Notes under the pieces: generated by a model
Databases searched by the model: none
What the model was told of the DNA's origin: nothing
The model's input: only the letters and a program-made list of their open reading frames with translations
Shown: piece by piece, positions 19,250 through 28,747 of the stretch
Position numbering within the stretch: the stretch's first letter is position 1
Layout of the letters: every line of letters starts with the position of its first letter
Position numbers and translations under genes: made by a program
Source of the DNA: Oscillospiraceae bacterium
GTDB lineage: Bacteria; Bacillota; Clostridia; Oscillospirales; Ruminococcaceae
Direction of reading: 5' to 3'
Assembly (NCBI GenBank): GCA_029007035.1
Contig: JAQXHC010000022.1
Coordinates: forward strand, 1 to 47,053
DNA: 47,053 bases

Positions 19250-20572
19250 TTAATCGCTTCCGTCAGCTGATCCCGTCGCTTTGGCGGTTTTTTCCGTGCA
19301 TGAAAGGATCGCTTTCGAGCGTGTTGCTGCCCAGACATTGCTGTAATTCGGGCATGACAGCGTTACGTCATAATTGAACGACGCGCCCTGAATTACCGAC
19401 GACGAAGCGTTTATAAGGTTAATATCTGCGATAATATCGTTGGAGGTAATTGAGTCGATGACATCTGCGGGACCGACAACATCAATATCAAGCTTCTTTG
19501 TCAGAATATTGAAATCGTAGTCGCTCGGGGGGTTGCTGATCTCGAATTTATCGATAACGAGCGTTTTCATCTTCAGGTTGTCATCATCAAGAGTAACCGT
19601 AACGGTATCCACATTTGACATATTAATATAGTCGTCCGTCTCAATTGTAAATGTCTTGGTATAGCCGGGAATAATGTCGCTGAGCAGTATTTTTCCGATT
19701 TCATAGGTATCGGGAACGTCTGAAAGCTGACTTGTTTTTGAAGCGATAGTAATTGAGTCGACTGAGTAATCAAACTTAATGCAGCTCTTGTCGAAATCTG
19801 ACGGAGCTCCGACGATTCCTACAGTCAGATTGACGGTTTTCTGTGTTAGAACAGGGATTGAAATCATGAAATTGGTGTTGTCAAATTTGAACTGGGTCTG
19901 GTCGATTATTGAGCCGTCCTCGGTAAGCAGCTTGATTTCCTCACCTGCGAGAGAATATGAAGTATCAAGCTCCATAGACTTGTTGGAAATTACCGATACG
20001 CGGTCGATTTTGTCAAGCTGAGCTGACGGACCGGTAATATTGATAACTTCGGGATCACAGACGAATTCCTCGTCGTTCCGGATTTTGCCTTCGGCATAGG
20101 TTATATTCGGAACCTCCGGTGAAACGGGGAAGCTTCTTGTTTCAAACTTATCGAAAACAACTGAAGCTGTCTCAGGATAAATGGACTCGACTTCAAATTC
20201 AATTCCGGGATTGTCACAGACAATACCGATCGAAAGAGTTTTTGTACCTGTGGTGGAAATATTATCCGCTTTCAGCACTGCGTGAATGTTTTCGCTGTTG
20301 AGATTACCGATTTCTGCACGGCTGCCGAGAATTTTAACTCTGACAGAGCTTACATCGCAGGAAATAAGGCTGAGATTGTTTTCAGCAGCGGCAGTTCCCG
20401 AAATATCGGTGTCGAGTCTCACTCCCGAAATTGTTTTCGGAATTGAAGGATAAACAGTCATCGAGATAACAAACCACGCGATAATCGCAATTACAATTGA
20501 AAAAACGAACAGAGAAAAGTCGTTTTTGAATCCGCCGGCAAGTTTGTTTTTTATTTTTTTAAAGATATTCAT
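19250..20572 (-). CDS. cdaR: YbbR domain protein CdaR, regulator of CdaA
   Basis: CdaR is a membrane-anchored protein with outward YbbR repeats that modulates the diadenylate cyclase CdaA. The 440 residue product has a single N-terminal helix (about 18-42, FSLFVFSIVIAIIAWFVISM), then repeated YbbR-type beta modules with the pattern seen in SISGVRLDTDI and VINITGPSAQLDKIDRVS. It overlaps the end of cdaA by 4 bases (ATGA), which shows translational coupling. In many Firmicutes glmM follows; here it does not, as a terminator and an unrelated gene come next. Confidence 0.9.
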   Translation of the reverse strand: MNIFKKIKNKLAGGFKNDFSLFVFSIVIAIIAWFVISMTVYPSIPKTISGVRLDTDISGTAAAENNLSLISCDVSSVRVKILGSRAEIGNLNSENIHAVLKADNISTTGTKTLSIGIVCDNPGIEFEVESIYPETASVVFDKFETRSFPVSPEVPNITYAEGKIRNDEEFVCDPEVINITGPSAQLDKIDRVSVISNKSMELDTSYSLAGEEIKLLTEDGSIIDQTQFKFDNTNFMISIPVLTQKTVNLTVGIVGAPSDFDKSCIKFDYSVDSITIASKTSQLSDVPDTYEIGKILLSDIIPGYTKTFTIETDDYINMSNVDTVTVTLDDDNLKMKTLVIDKFEISNPPSDYDFNILTKKLDIDVVGPADVIDSITSNDIIADINLINASSSVIQGASFNYDVTLSCPNYSNVWAATRSKAILSCTEKTAKATGSADGSD

Positions 20573-21444
20573 TTTTTCTTCCTCCTTTCACGGAATGAGG
20601 AAGCCTGTTTTTTATTTGCGGTAATTAAATCCTGCCTGCTTTCGATAATTTCGCGGCAGAGCAGGTCTTTCAGCTTTTCACGGGTGTAGTCCCGTGTGAG
20701 AACGCCGTTCATAGCTACTGAGATCTGTCCTGTTTCTTCGGAAACAACAATAACAACTGCGTCGGAATTTTCGCTCATACCAATTGCAGCTCTGTGACGC
20801 GAGCCGAGTTTTTTGTTTACAAGCTCTTCCTTTTGCGGCTTTGGGAGAAAGCATGCTGCGGCGAGAATAACTCCGTCCCGCATAATTACCGCGCCGTCGT
20901 GAAGGGGAGTCTTGGGGTAAAAGATATTTCCGAAAATCTCCTTGCTCGGAGTTGCGTTCATTATAGTTCCTGTTTCAATCTGTTCGCCGAGCTTGACCTG
21001 ACGTTCAACAACGATCAGCGCGCCGGTACAAGTAGCTGACAGCTCTACACACGAGTCGCATATCGAGTCGATAGCGGCATTCCATCTTTTTTTGAGCGTG
21101 TCGGTGTCTGCGCCAAATCCGAGGTAAGTAACGATTTTTGTACGTCCGACTTTTTCGAGAGCACGTCTCAGCTCAGGCTGGAACAGTATAATCATGGCGA
21201 TAAGACCGATGTCAATTGTTTGTGACAGAATATATGTAATTACTTTGAGTCCGACGTAGTTGCTGACGAGATATGCCGCGACCAGAAGTAAGATACCCTT
21301 TACGAGCTGACCTGCCCTTGTTTCGCGGATAAGCTTCATTAAAATATATACCACGTAGGCAAGCAGCGCAATATCTATGAAATCTATGAATTCCATAGTT
21401 TTAAGGATACTGAACAGTGAGTCTTTCAAATCCTGAAACTGCAT
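20569..21444 (-). CDS. cdaA: Diadenylate cyclase CdaA
   Basis: CdaA makes cyclic di-AMP from two ATP; this second messenger controls potassium uptake, osmolyte balance and cell wall state. The 291 residue protein has three N-terminal membrane helices (about 15-95) followed by the DAC domain with the ATP-binding DGA (183-185) and RHR (216-218) motifs. The C-terminus is basic. The ATG at 21444 has AAAGGA 8 bases upstream; the earlier ATG at 21453 overlaps that site. It is coupled to cdaR. Its leader carries the hairpin AGAGGGC/GCCCTCT (21499-21517), without a T run on the coding strand. Confidence 0.95.
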   Translation of the reverse strand: MQFQDLKDSLFSILKTMEFIDFIDIALLAYVVYILMKLIRETRAGQLVKGILLLVAAYLVSNYVGLKVITYILSQTIDIGLIAMIILFQPELRRALEKVGRTKIVTYLGFGADTDTLKKRWNAAIDSICDSCVELSATCTGALIVVERQVKLGEQIETGTIMNATPSKEIFGNIFYPKTPLHDGAVIMRDGVILAAACFLPKPQKEELVNKKLGSRHRAAIGMSENSDAVVIVVSEETGQISVAMNGVLTRDYTREKLKDLLCREIIESRQDLITANKKQASSFRERRKKK

Positions 21445-21593
21445 AAAGCACATCCTTTCTTTAAAACTTTTTGTTCATACACATTGAAATAATTATGTAG
21501 AGGGCAGTGCGCCCTCTTTTATTAGTTTTTCAGCGGCGGAAACGATTTGATTTATAAAGCTGTCAATATATCACAATAAGCCACTATAATTAT

Positions 21594-21621
21594 ATTGTAC
21601 CACAAATCTGAATAATTTCAA
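21594..21621 (-). promoter_or_regulatory. Possible promoter of cdaA-cdaR
   Basis: On the minus strand TTGAAA (21621-21616), a 16 bp spacer and TACAAT (21599-21594) form a fair promoter overlapping the stop of the upstream gene. TATAAT-like boxes close by leave the exact start open. Confidence 0.4.
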
Positions 21622-22769
21622 TAGTTTTTTGAGGATTTTTCGGTCGCGGAAATATTTTTAATTTTGTTAGCAAGAGCAACGGCATCCGATTCCCGGCTGA
21701 ACACCGAAGGCGCGAACCTAACAGTGCCGTTTTCCGTACCGAGCTGAGCGTGAGCAAGTGCCGCGCAGTGATATCCCGCGCGCAGACAATATCCGTTTTT
21801 GGAAAGATATTCAGAGACCTGCTCGGGAAGATATCCGTCGATGCAGAACGACACTATCGGAACGTAGCTGCAATAGGGACTGCGATATATTTTAATTCTT
21901 TTGTCGGAGGAAAGCTCTTTTATAAAGCGGCGGCATATGCGTTCTTCGTGGCTTCGTATACGATCCATTCCGATTCTGTTTATGAAGTCGATTCCTTCCT
22001 TGACCGAAATCGCTCCGATTACGTTCATTGTACCGCTTTCAAGGCTGTCGGGAAGAAAATCCGGCTGTTTAAGGCTTGATGATGCACTGCCGGTACCGCC
22101 CTGAATAATTGGTCGTATCGGAAATTTTCCGTCCGAGATAAGCAGTCCAGTTCCCGTAATTCCGTACAGTCCCTTGTGCCCTGCTGTGCAGAGAATATTT
22201 ATACCGTCTGAAAGTTTTAATCTGATAATTCCGCATGCCTGTGCGCCATCGACGATGAAACAGATTCCTCTTTTCGAGCAAAGCTCCGCGATACGCCTGA
22301 TTGGCAGGATCTGACCTGTTACATTGCTTGCGGCAGTGCAGACGATCGCCTTTGTATCGCTGCAAATCAGTGAACGGAAGTTTTCTACCGTTTCATCATC
22401 GTCCTCGCTGACCTCGGCAATAGAGAGCTTTATTTTGCCGTCAAGAGCCATTCTGACTGCAGGACGAGCCGATGAATTATGCTCAAGATGACTTATTATC
22501 AGATGACCTCCGTCTGCCATTACTCCTTGTATTGCGAGGTTGAGCGCGTGGGTGCAGTTAAGGGTAAATACGGTATTTTCCGGCTGTGCGCCAAAAAATG
22601 ACGCGGCAGTCTCACGAGCCTCAAACACTGCTTCCGACGTCCGCATGGCAAGCTCATGACCTCCACGTCCGGCATTTCCGCCAAACTGCCCGATTGCACG
22701 GCTCACCGCTGCTTTGACGCTGTTTGGCTTCGGATAGGTCGTGGCTGCGTTATCAAAATTTATAAGCAT
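21618..22769 (-). CDS. Cysteine desulfurase-like PLP enzyme
   Basis: The 383 residue protein is a class V aminotransferase of the cysteine desulfurase type. It begins MLINFDNAATTYPKP, binds pyridoxal phosphate through K199 (AGHKGLYG) and has the catalytic cysteine C335 in RAGYHCAALAH. HxxHNSSARP is the usual substrate loop. Such enzymes take sulfur (or selenium) from cysteine as a persulfide. The short HCA-type loop places it near the SufS-like and the so-called EGO subgroup often found with DUF3343 genes. The DUF3343 gene lies directly upstream with a 3 base gap, so they act together. A classic IscU or SufU partner is not in view. Confidence 0.85.
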   Translation of the reverse strand: MLINFDNAATTYPKPNSVKAAVSRAIGQFGGNAGRGGHELAMRTSEAVFEARETAASFFGAQPENTVFTLNCTHALNLAIQGVMADGGHLIISHLEHNSSARPAVRMALDGKIKLSIAEVSEDDDETVENFRSLICSDTKAIVCTAASNVTGQILPIRRIAELCSKRGICFIVDGAQACGIIRLKLSDGINILCTAGHKGLYGITGTGLLISDGKFPIRPIIQGGTGSASSSLKQPDFLPDSLESGTMNVIGAISVKEGIDFINRIGMDRIRSHEERICRRFIKELSSDKRIKIYRSPYCSYVPIVSFCIDGYLPEQVSEYLSKNGYCLRAGYHCAALAHAQLGTENGTVRFAPSVFSRESDAVALANKIKNISATEKSSKNY

Positions 22770-22772
22770 TGA

Positions 22773-22994
22773 TCACACACCTCCATAAGGTGTAATTGTA
22801 ACGGGTATTGAATAGTTTTTCAGTATCTTCTCGGCATATTCGCAGCTTCCGCTGATATACAGAGAATAACCGCAGCCGTTTTCAGCTATTTTTTCGTTTC
22901 TCTTTATTTCACAGCTTATGCCTCTCGCTCTCAGGAGCTTTTCACCTTTCATAACATAGGTGTACGATGGCATTGCCGCAATGCACGGTTTCAT
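22773..22994 (-). CDS. DUF3343 protein (putative sulfur/selenium carrier)
   Basis: The 73 residue product starts MKPCIAAMPSYTYVMKGEKL and has NGCGYSLYISG, the central CGY block of the DUF3343 family, ending YGGV. These small ferredoxin-like proteins occur beside cysteine desulfurases and selenium genes and are thought to pass on sulfur or selenium. The longer reading frame to 23123 is rejected because the start at 22994 has AGGGGTG at 8 bases and the extra residues look random. The two cysteines are C4 and C43. Function is inferred from gene pairing. Confidence 0.75.
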   Translation of the reverse strand: MKPCIAAMPSYTYVMKGEKLLRARGISCEIKRNEKIAENGCGYSLYISGSCEYAEKILKNYSIPVTITPYGGV

Positions 22995-23114
22995 ATTATC
23001 ACCCCTGTCCGATTTTTTGTACCGCCTGATGTACAGCTTTTCCGTTTTTTCGCTGTCGGAGGTACATATTATTATATGCTTATTTTTTTTATACGTGCCA
23101 TTTATGCTTTCCGG

Positions 23115-23143
23115 TTGACTCATGCGGAAATTTGTATTATAAT
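23115..23143 (+). promoter_or_regulatory. Upstream promoter of the GH25 gene
   Basis: TTGACT (23115-23120), 17 bp and TATAAT (23138-23143) form a strong promoter about 195 bases before the GH25 gene. The resulting leader of near 190 bases holds small inverted repeats, such as GGATAAATTTTATCC, but I recognise no riboswitch. Confidence 0.6.
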
Positions 23144-23266
23144 CAGGATAAAGTCACGAGGATTTTTACCGATGTTATAAGGATAAATTTTATCCGAAGT
23201 ATATCGCACCTGCCTTAAAGCGGAAGAATTTCTCCGGCTGAGAAAATCCGGACAGAAAGAAAAGTG

Positions 23267-23295
23267 TTTACAAACGGTGAAAAATATGTTATATT
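23267..23295 (+). promoter_or_regulatory. Proximal promoter of the GH25 gene
   Basis: TTTACA (23267-23272), 17 bp and TATATT (23290-23295) make a second, weaker promoter 42 bases before the start codon. Confidence 0.55.
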
Positions 23296-23337
23296 AGATA
23301 AAAGAGATATAAACCCCCGAAAACAAAGGAGTCGGCA

Positions 23338-24312
23338 ATGGCAGGAAAAAGCAGCAAGCTCAAAAAATTCCGTATACTTATGCTAATTCAGACAATTATA
23401 ATTCTGATACTTGTGATACTGTTGGTATGGGCGGTATTTCTCCGCGGAGGAGACGCCGACGGACGGGTAGTTCCGGCAAATGCAGATGTTGAAGGCGACC
23501 CTGAGGTCAGGACTCATGCCGTAATTGAAAAGGAGGAGACATTTTATCAGCTTGACGGAAAGAAGATTTTGCTCTCCGATAGTACTTACGGCGAGATTTA
23601 TCTTCCCGTTTATGAAAATGTCCCTGCATTCTCCCATGACAGAGATTCAATAATCACACGCAACGGCTATACGTTTTATAAAGAAAACGGCGCAGTCACA
23701 TCGATCGCAGGCATTGACGTATCAACTCATCAGGGCGAAATCGACTGGGAGCAGGTAAAGGCGGCAGGAGTCGAATTTGCAATGATTCGCGTGGGCTTCC
23801 GGACCTACGGCGGCGGTGAGATCAAATTTGATGAAAGCTTCCGGACTAATCTGAGCGGAGCGAATGCCGCAGGAATCAAGACAGGAGTCTATTTCTTTTC
23901 ACAGGCAATTTCAACCGATGAAGCCATTGAAGAAGCGGATGCGCTTATCGATGCTATTGCTCCCTATAATATTACATATCCGGTCGTTTTCGACTGGGAG
24001 CTGATTTACGACGACAATGCACGTACGGACAATATTCCTGTTGAAACGCTTACCGACAGCTGTATCGCATTCTGTGAGCGGGTCAGGTCCGCGGGTTATA
24101 CACCGATGATTTATCAGAATAAGCGCACAACTCTTTTTAAGCTTGATCTTCCGAGATTACAGGACTATGATTTCTGGCTTGCCGAATATAATGACAGTCC
24201 CTCGTATTATTATGACATTGATATGTGGCAGTATTCCTGCACGGGTACTGTTCCCGGAATTCAGGGTGAGGTTGACCTGAATATTAGCTTTAAGGATTAC
24301 AGTGCTCAATAA
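23338..24312 (+). CDS. Membrane-anchored GH25 lysozyme
   Basis: GH25 enzymes cut the beta-1,4 bond between N-acetylmuramic acid and N-acetylglucosamine in peptidoglycan. The 324 residue protein has an N-terminal cytoplasmic Lys-rich tip and one membrane helix (about 14-36), an extracellular linker with a small beta region (40-120), then the catalytic domain from GIDVSTHQGEIDW (125-137; Asp127 expected to be catalytic) with DWE (219-221; Glu221 expected acid) and the end block WQYSCTGTVPGIQGEVDLN. It is an anchored rather than freely secreted lysozyme, so a role in wall growth or division is more likely than lysis. AAAGGAG precedes the ATG. Confidence 0.9.
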   Translation: MAGKSSKLKKFRILMLIQTIIILILVILLVWAVFLRGGDADGRVVPANADVEGDPEVRTHAVIEKEETFYQLDGKKILLSDSTYGEIYLPVYENVPAFSHDRDSIITRNGYTFYKENGAVTSIAGIDVSTHQGEIDWEQVKAAGVEFAMIRVGFRTYGGGEIKFDESFRTNLSGANAAGIKTGVYFFSQAISTDEAIEEADALIDAIAPYNITYPVVFDWELIYDDNARTDNIPVETLTDSCIAFCERVRSAGYTPMIYQNKRTTLFKLDLPRLQDYDFWLAEYNDSPSYYYDIDMWQYSCTGTVPGIQGEVDLNISFKDYSAQ

Positions 24313-24326
24313 GGAGATTTATTATT

Positions 24327-24983
24327 ATGAAAAAAACTACAATCAAGCTTCATGAAGTTGAATGCGGAGTCTGCGGAACTCATTCCGACCACTATATTAT
24401 TACTGATTCATCCTCCGATGGTGCTCCGGATCTTGATTTTCGTCCGTCATACCCCCACAGAGCTTCGATGAAGTACTGGGTTATGGAGTGTCCGGAATGC
24501 GGATTTTGCAGCGATTTGCTCAACAAGCGCATCGTCTGCGGCAGAGAATACCTTGAAAGCGAGGAGTATAATAATCTCGGCGGTTTAAAGCCTGAGAATG
24601 AGCTTGCGGCGCAATTTATCAAGGCTGCACTTGTTTTCAGACAGGAGGGACAGCTTACCGATGCGGTTAAGGAGTATCTCTATGCCGCGTGGGTCTGCGA
24701 CGATGATAAAAACGACGAAGCTGCACGCTCATGCCGCATGGCAGCAATTGCAATAATGGACGCCAATCCCGAAGTTTTTGAAAGCGATGACAATACCGTT
24801 GTACTCAAAGCCGATATGCTCAGGCGATGCGGAGAATTCGACCGTGTTACAAGTGAGTTCAATCGCAGGCTGAAAACTCTAATGCCGAATATTGTACGTG
24901 AATTTGAAATCCGTACCGCAAGAAAGCTTATCAGACGTGCCTATCGCTGTGATGAAATTCCGGGGATTGCCATGAAGAAATGA
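24327..24983 (+). CDS. DUF2225-like zinc-binding protein
   Basis: The 218 residue product has two CxxC pairs, CGVC (13-16) and CPEC (55-58), which should bind one zinc ion, followed by an all-helical C-terminal part with TPR-like spacing (LVFRQEGQLTDAVKEYLYAAW). This layout and the early VECGVCG motif fit the DUF2225 family, which has no known function. It is 14 bases after the GH25 gene and shares its transcript up to the terminator at 25034. Confidence 0.7.
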   Translation: MKKTTIKLHEVECGVCGTHSDHYIITDSSSDGAPDLDFRPSYPHRASMKYWVMECPECGFCSDLLNKRIVCGREYLESEEYNNLGGLKPENELAAQFIKAALVFRQEGQLTDAVKEYLYAAWVCDDDKNDEAARSCRMAAIAIMDANPEVFESDDNTVVLKADMLRRCGEFDRVTSEFNRRLKTLMPNIVREFEIRTARKLIRRAYRCDEIPGIAMKK

Positions 24984-25033
24984 TCTGATATGATAAAAGC
25001 GGAAAAATAAAAGCAGAACAGCTGTAAAGTGGT

Positions 25034-25074
25034 ATAACCCGGGAGGATATCCAATTCTTCCCGGGTTATTTATA
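25034..25074 (+). terminator. Terminator of the GH25-DUF2225 pair
   Basis: An 11 bp stem ATAACCCGGGA/TCCCGGGTTAT (25034-25044 with 25059-25069) is followed by a short T-rich stretch. Confidence 0.75.
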
Positions 25075-25144
25075 TCGTATCGGTAAATTGAAATTTTCAG
25101 CCGAGATCTGCGTGATACTTTTGCCGTACATTGAATTTTCCTGA

Positions 25145-25173
25145 TTGACTTTTCCGATAAAAATGTGTATAAT
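25145..25173 (+). promoter_or_regulatory. Promoter of the tepA-ftsK region
   Basis: TTGACT (25145-25150), 17 bp and TATAAT (25168-25173) form a near perfect promoter 63 bases before tepA. Confidence 0.8.
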
Positions 25174-25236
25174 AAAAATGTATACTCTCATGAATGAATG
25201 ACATAATAAATCAAGAACTTATGGGAGTGTGATAAA

Positions 25237-25950
25237 ATGAACGGCAATAATAATGAAAACACCGAAAAGGACATGACCGAAAAGAAGCTTGATGAAGCGG
25301 AACTGATAGAAAAGCTTGGCGAGACAGTATCACAGAATTCAAAGCACCTGATCCACTGCCTGACGGTAATCGGTCAGATAGAGGGACATTACGTCCTCGG
25401 CGAATCGAACAAAACTACTAAATATGAGCATATTATCCCGTCGCTTGTTGCGATTGAACAGGACAGAAGCGTCGAGGGACTTATGATAATTCTGAATACG
25501 GTAGGCGGCGATGTTGAAGCAGGACTTGCCATAGCAGAGCTTATCGCAGGCATGAAAACACCGACAGTTTCGCTCGTGGTCGGCGGCGGTCATTCAATCG
25601 GAGTGCCGCTGGCGGTGAGTGCGAAGAAGTCGTTTATTGTACCGACAGCTTCGATGACTATTCATCCGGTTCGTATGAATGGGACGGTCCTTGGGGTGCC
25701 GCAGACTCTGACATATTTTGATAAAATGCAGGACAGGATTATAAATTTTGTCATTGAGAACAGCAATATCAGCGAAGCGGATTTTCGTCGTCTGCTCATG
25801 AACACGGAGGAGCTTGTAATGGACGTTGGGAGCGTAGTTGAGGGCACGGATGCAGTTAAGCTTGGACTTATCGACAGTCTCGGCGGACTCAGCGACGCCA
25901 TGGAATGCCTTTACGAAATGATAGAAAGCTCAGAACCGAGGTATATTTAA
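25237..25950 (+). CDS. tepA: ClpP-like protease TepA
   Basis: The 237 residue protein belongs to the ClpP/crotonase fold. Residues 75-125 contain the strand VEGLMIILNTVGGDVEAG and the nucleophile loop GGGHSIGVPLA (Ser120), with His143 in MTIHPVRM. It lacks a signal peptide. In Bacillus the homologue (TepA) helps degrade signal peptides and lies just upstream of spoIIIE, as it does here, which supports the assignment. The N-terminal 30 residues are charged and disordered-looking. GGGAGTG precedes the ATG. Confidence 0.85.
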   Translation: MNGNNNENTEKDMTEKKLDEAELIEKLGETVSQNSKHLIHCLTVIGQIEGHYVLGESNKTTKYEHIIPSLVAIEQDRSVEGLMIILNTVGGDVEAGLAIAELIAGMKTPTVSLVVGGGHSIGVPLAVSAKKSFIVPTASMTIHPVRMNGTVLGVPQTLTYFDKMQDRIINFVIENSNISEADFRRLLMNTEELVMDVGSVVEGTDAVKLGLIDSLGGLSDAMECLYEMIESSEPRYI

Positions 25951-26110
25951 GGCAGCACCGCGCAAAGCACACCGCCCGGTTTTGCACCGGATCTGCTTGC
26001 AGATTTACTGTTGTGTCACGAAAAATAATATGCAAAATTGCTTTAATATCTGCCGCATCGGTTTCGGTGCGGAAAAAAGTGTGGAATAAAGGTCTCAAAG
26101 GAGAAGAGAA

Positions 26111-28669
26111 ATGGCAAGAAAAAAATACGTTAACGGAATACAGGAGGAGGTCCTGAAAAGAGGGAATCAGGACAGCTCCAAGGAACCTCCCAAGTCAAAA
26201 AAGCCGGAAAAACAAAGCAACGACTCGAATCAGTTCTGGTCGATAGTGCTGTTTGCTTCGGGAATTCTTGTCCTGCTCATGGCGGTGATAAAAGGCTCGG
26301 CAGGCTGGAACGCAATACATAATTTTCTGTTGGGGCTTTTCGGAGCGGCATCGCTGCTCGTACCTGCGATATTGATTTATACAGCGGTGCTTATCGGATT
26401 GGAAAAAAGTCAGAAATGTGTTTCCGGAAGGGCAGTATGGGGAATCGCTCTTATGTTCCTTGTAAGTGCGGCGATACAGATATTCTTTGTAGGCTTTCCG
26501 GAAGGTGACGGACTTATCGAGGCTCTTTATAATGACGGAAAAGTCCTCAAAGGCGGAGGTGTAGCAAGCATAATCATAGCTGGACCGCTGATGAAATTTT
26601 TCGGTATCATCGGCGCAAGAATTATAACCGTTATTATGTTTTTCGTATTTTTCATGCTGCTGACAGGCATGGGACTGATTCAGTTCTTTGAATTTATAAC
26701 ACGTCCGTTCAGATGGATTTATAAAGGAATCGTAAATGCGGCAGGACTTATAACCGGCAATTACGACGACTATGAGGATGACGACGATGAGCAGTCCGAA
26801 GCCGCACAGGCAAAGCCTGCAAAAAAGAACAGCAAGCTTGAGGATACGCTGATCGGGATAGGCAGCGAGGATTTCACCGCAGAGGAGGAAAAGCCTGCTC
26901 CGAAAAAACGCACGAAAGCAAAGGTAGAGATCGCAGACACAAAAGAGGAAACAAACGATATTGATCTGGATATTCCTCTGCCTGTGGAGAAAAAGCAGAT
27001 GCCCAAGACGGAAACGGAATCTGAATCCGAAAAAGATGATGATTTTGATTTTCTCTTTGGGGGAGAAGCTTCAAAAGCAGATGAAAGTCTGGATCTGCTG
27101 ATTTCAAACGCAGCCGAGACATCTGCGAAAAATGCAGCAAAGCAGGCTGAAGCTGCCGCTGAAGAGGAGAATTCAGTTCTTGAGGAGGAGAAGCAGCCTG
27201 AATATATTTTGCCGCCGATTGACATTCTGAAGCTTCCCGACAACAAGGGTAACAGTTCCGAAGCGACTGCTGAAATGCGCGAAAAGGCCGATACTATTAT
27301 CAATACCTTTGACAGCTTCGGAGTCAAGGCAAGAATTACCAATATTTTCCGCGGCCCGTCGATTACAAGGTATGAAATCCAGCCGGGAGCAGGTGTAAAG
27401 GTGTCAAAAATAAAGGGACTTGAGGACGATATTGCTCTCAGTCTCGCGGCTCAGGGAGTCAGAATAGAAGCTCCTGTTCCGGGAAAAGCAGCGGTTGGAA
27501 TCGAGGTCCCGAACATAAAAAAGGATCTTGTTTCTCTGAGAGAGCTGCTCTCTTCCGCAGAGTTCAGGGCTTCCGAAAGCAAGCTGACCTTTGCGGTTGG
27601 ACGTGATATTGCAGGAAATGTTATTCTCGGCGATGTGGCGAAAATGCCCCATGTTATAATTGCAGGCACTACCGGTTCGGGTAAATCCGTATGTACGCGT
27701 TCAATTATAATGAGCATTCTCTATAATGCTGCGCCTGATGAAGTAAAGCTGATTCTGATTGACCCGAAGATAGTTGAATTCAAGATCTTCGACGGTATCC
27801 CGCATTTGCTTATTCCCATTGTCACCGACAGTAAAAAGGCTGCCGGCGCGCTGAACTGGGCGGTTAATGAGATGATGCGGAGGTATCAGATTTTCGCAGA
27901 CGAGGGTGCGAACGATATAAAATCCTACAATGCACTTGCGGCGGATAATGAGGAAATCGTGAAGATTCCGCAGATTGTTATTTTCATTGACGAGCTTGCA
28001 GATATGATGCTTGTGGCAGGCAAGGAGGTCGAGGACTCTATATGCCGTCTCGCGCAGATGGGACGTGCCGCAGGTATGCACCTTGTTGTTGCTACGCAGC
28101 GTCCGACTACCGATGTAATCACCGGTCTTATCAAGGCAAATATCCCGAGCCGTATTGCACTTTCGGTTATGTCGCAGGTCGATTCAAGGACAATTATTGA
28201 TATGGCGGGTGCGGATAAGCTGCTTGGAAACGGAGATATGCTCTATATGCCTATCGGAATGAACAAGCCGCTGCGAGTACAGGGGTGTTTTGCATCCACA
28301 AAGGAAATTGACGAAACGGTTAAATTTATCAAGGGACAGTCCGCAGGCGATTACGACAGTGACATCATCGAAGCTGTTGAGAGCCTTATTCCCGTTGGTA
28401 AAAACGACGATTCATCTGCGGATATCAGTTATGAAGGCGGTAAGGACACCGATTATGTGGAGCGCGCTATCGAACTTGGAGTCAGAAACGGGCAGCTTTC
28501 CACATCAATGCTGCAGCGAAAACTGAAGCTTGGATTTGCGAGAGCGGCGAGAATTATGGACGAGCTTGAGGAAATGGGAGTAATCGGTCCCAGCGAGGGA
28601 GCAAAGCCGAGAAAAGTTCTCATGTCACAGATGCAGTATGACGCAAGAAGGGCAAATATGCAGGATTAA
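26111..28669 (+). CDS. ftsK: DNA translocase FtsK/SpoIIIE
   Basis: This ATP-driven pump moves chromosome ends through the closing septum. The 852 residue protein has four N-terminal membrane helices (about 40-190), a long acidic, Ala/Lys-rich linker (about 215-360), and the motor with Walker A GTTGSGKS (519-526) and Walker B with D627/E628 (FIDELADMM). The C-terminal gamma winged helix is present (LQRKLKLGFARAARIMDELEEMGVIGP) and is the part that reads KOPS/SRS sequences. The 160 base gap before it carries a hairpin CCGCATCG-GTTT-CGGTGCGG (26053-26072). AAAGGAGAAG precedes the ATG. Confidence 0.96.
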   Translation: MARKKYVNGIQEEVLKRGNQDSSKEPPKSKKPEKQSNDSNQFWSIVLFASGILVLLMAVIKGSAGWNAIHNFLLGLFGAASLLVPAILIYTAVLIGLEKSQKCVSGRAVWGIALMFLVSAAIQIFFVGFPEGDGLIEALYNDGKVLKGGGVASIIIAGPLMKFFGIIGARIITVIMFFVFFMLLTGMGLIQFFEFITRPFRWIYKGIVNAAGLITGNYDDYEDDDDEQSEAAQAKPAKKNSKLEDTLIGIGSEDFTAEEEKPAPKKRTKAKVEIADTKEETNDIDLDIPLPVEKKQMPKTETESESEKDDDFDFLFGGEASKADESLDLLISNAAETSAKNAAKQAEAAAEEENSVLEEEKQPEYILPPIDILKLPDNKGNSSEATAEMREKADTIINTFDSFGVKARITNIFRGPSITRYEIQPGAGVKVSKIKGLEDDIALSLAAQGVRIEAPVPGKAAVGIEVPNIKKDLVSLRELLSSAEFRASESKLTFAVGRDIAGNVILGDVAKMPHVIIAGTTGSGKSVCTRSIIMSILYNAAPDEVKLILIDPKIVEFKIFDGIPHLLIPIVTDSKKAAGALNWAVNEMMRRYQIFADEGANDIKSYNALAADNEEIVKIPQIVIFIDELADMMLVAGKEVEDSICRLAQMGRAAGMHLVVATQRPTTDVITGLIKANIPSRIALSVMSQVDSRTIIDMAGADKLLGNGDMLYMPIGMNKPLRVQGCFASTKEIDETVKFIKGQSAGDYDSDIIEAVESLIPVGKNDDSSADISYEGGKDTDYVERAIELGVRNGQLSTSMLQRKLKLGFARAARIMDELEEMGVIGPSEGAKPRKVLMSQMQYDARRANMQD

Positions 28670-28747
28670 GACAACACCTGCAAAGACGTCAGGCGTTCTT
28701 TGTGTGATTCTGCAATAAATACATATTCCGGACCAAGGGGGATAAAA

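Noticed and set aside
21499..21517. Hairpin AGAGGGC/GCCCTCT as a terminator
   Set aside because: The T run is on the plus strand, where no gene lies upstream, and the minus strand copy in the cdaA leader has no T run.
23144..23337. Possible riboswitch in the 190 base leader of the GH25 gene
   Set aside because: Short inverted repeats occur, but no conserved core of a known class (for example the cyclic di-AMP type) could be recognised.
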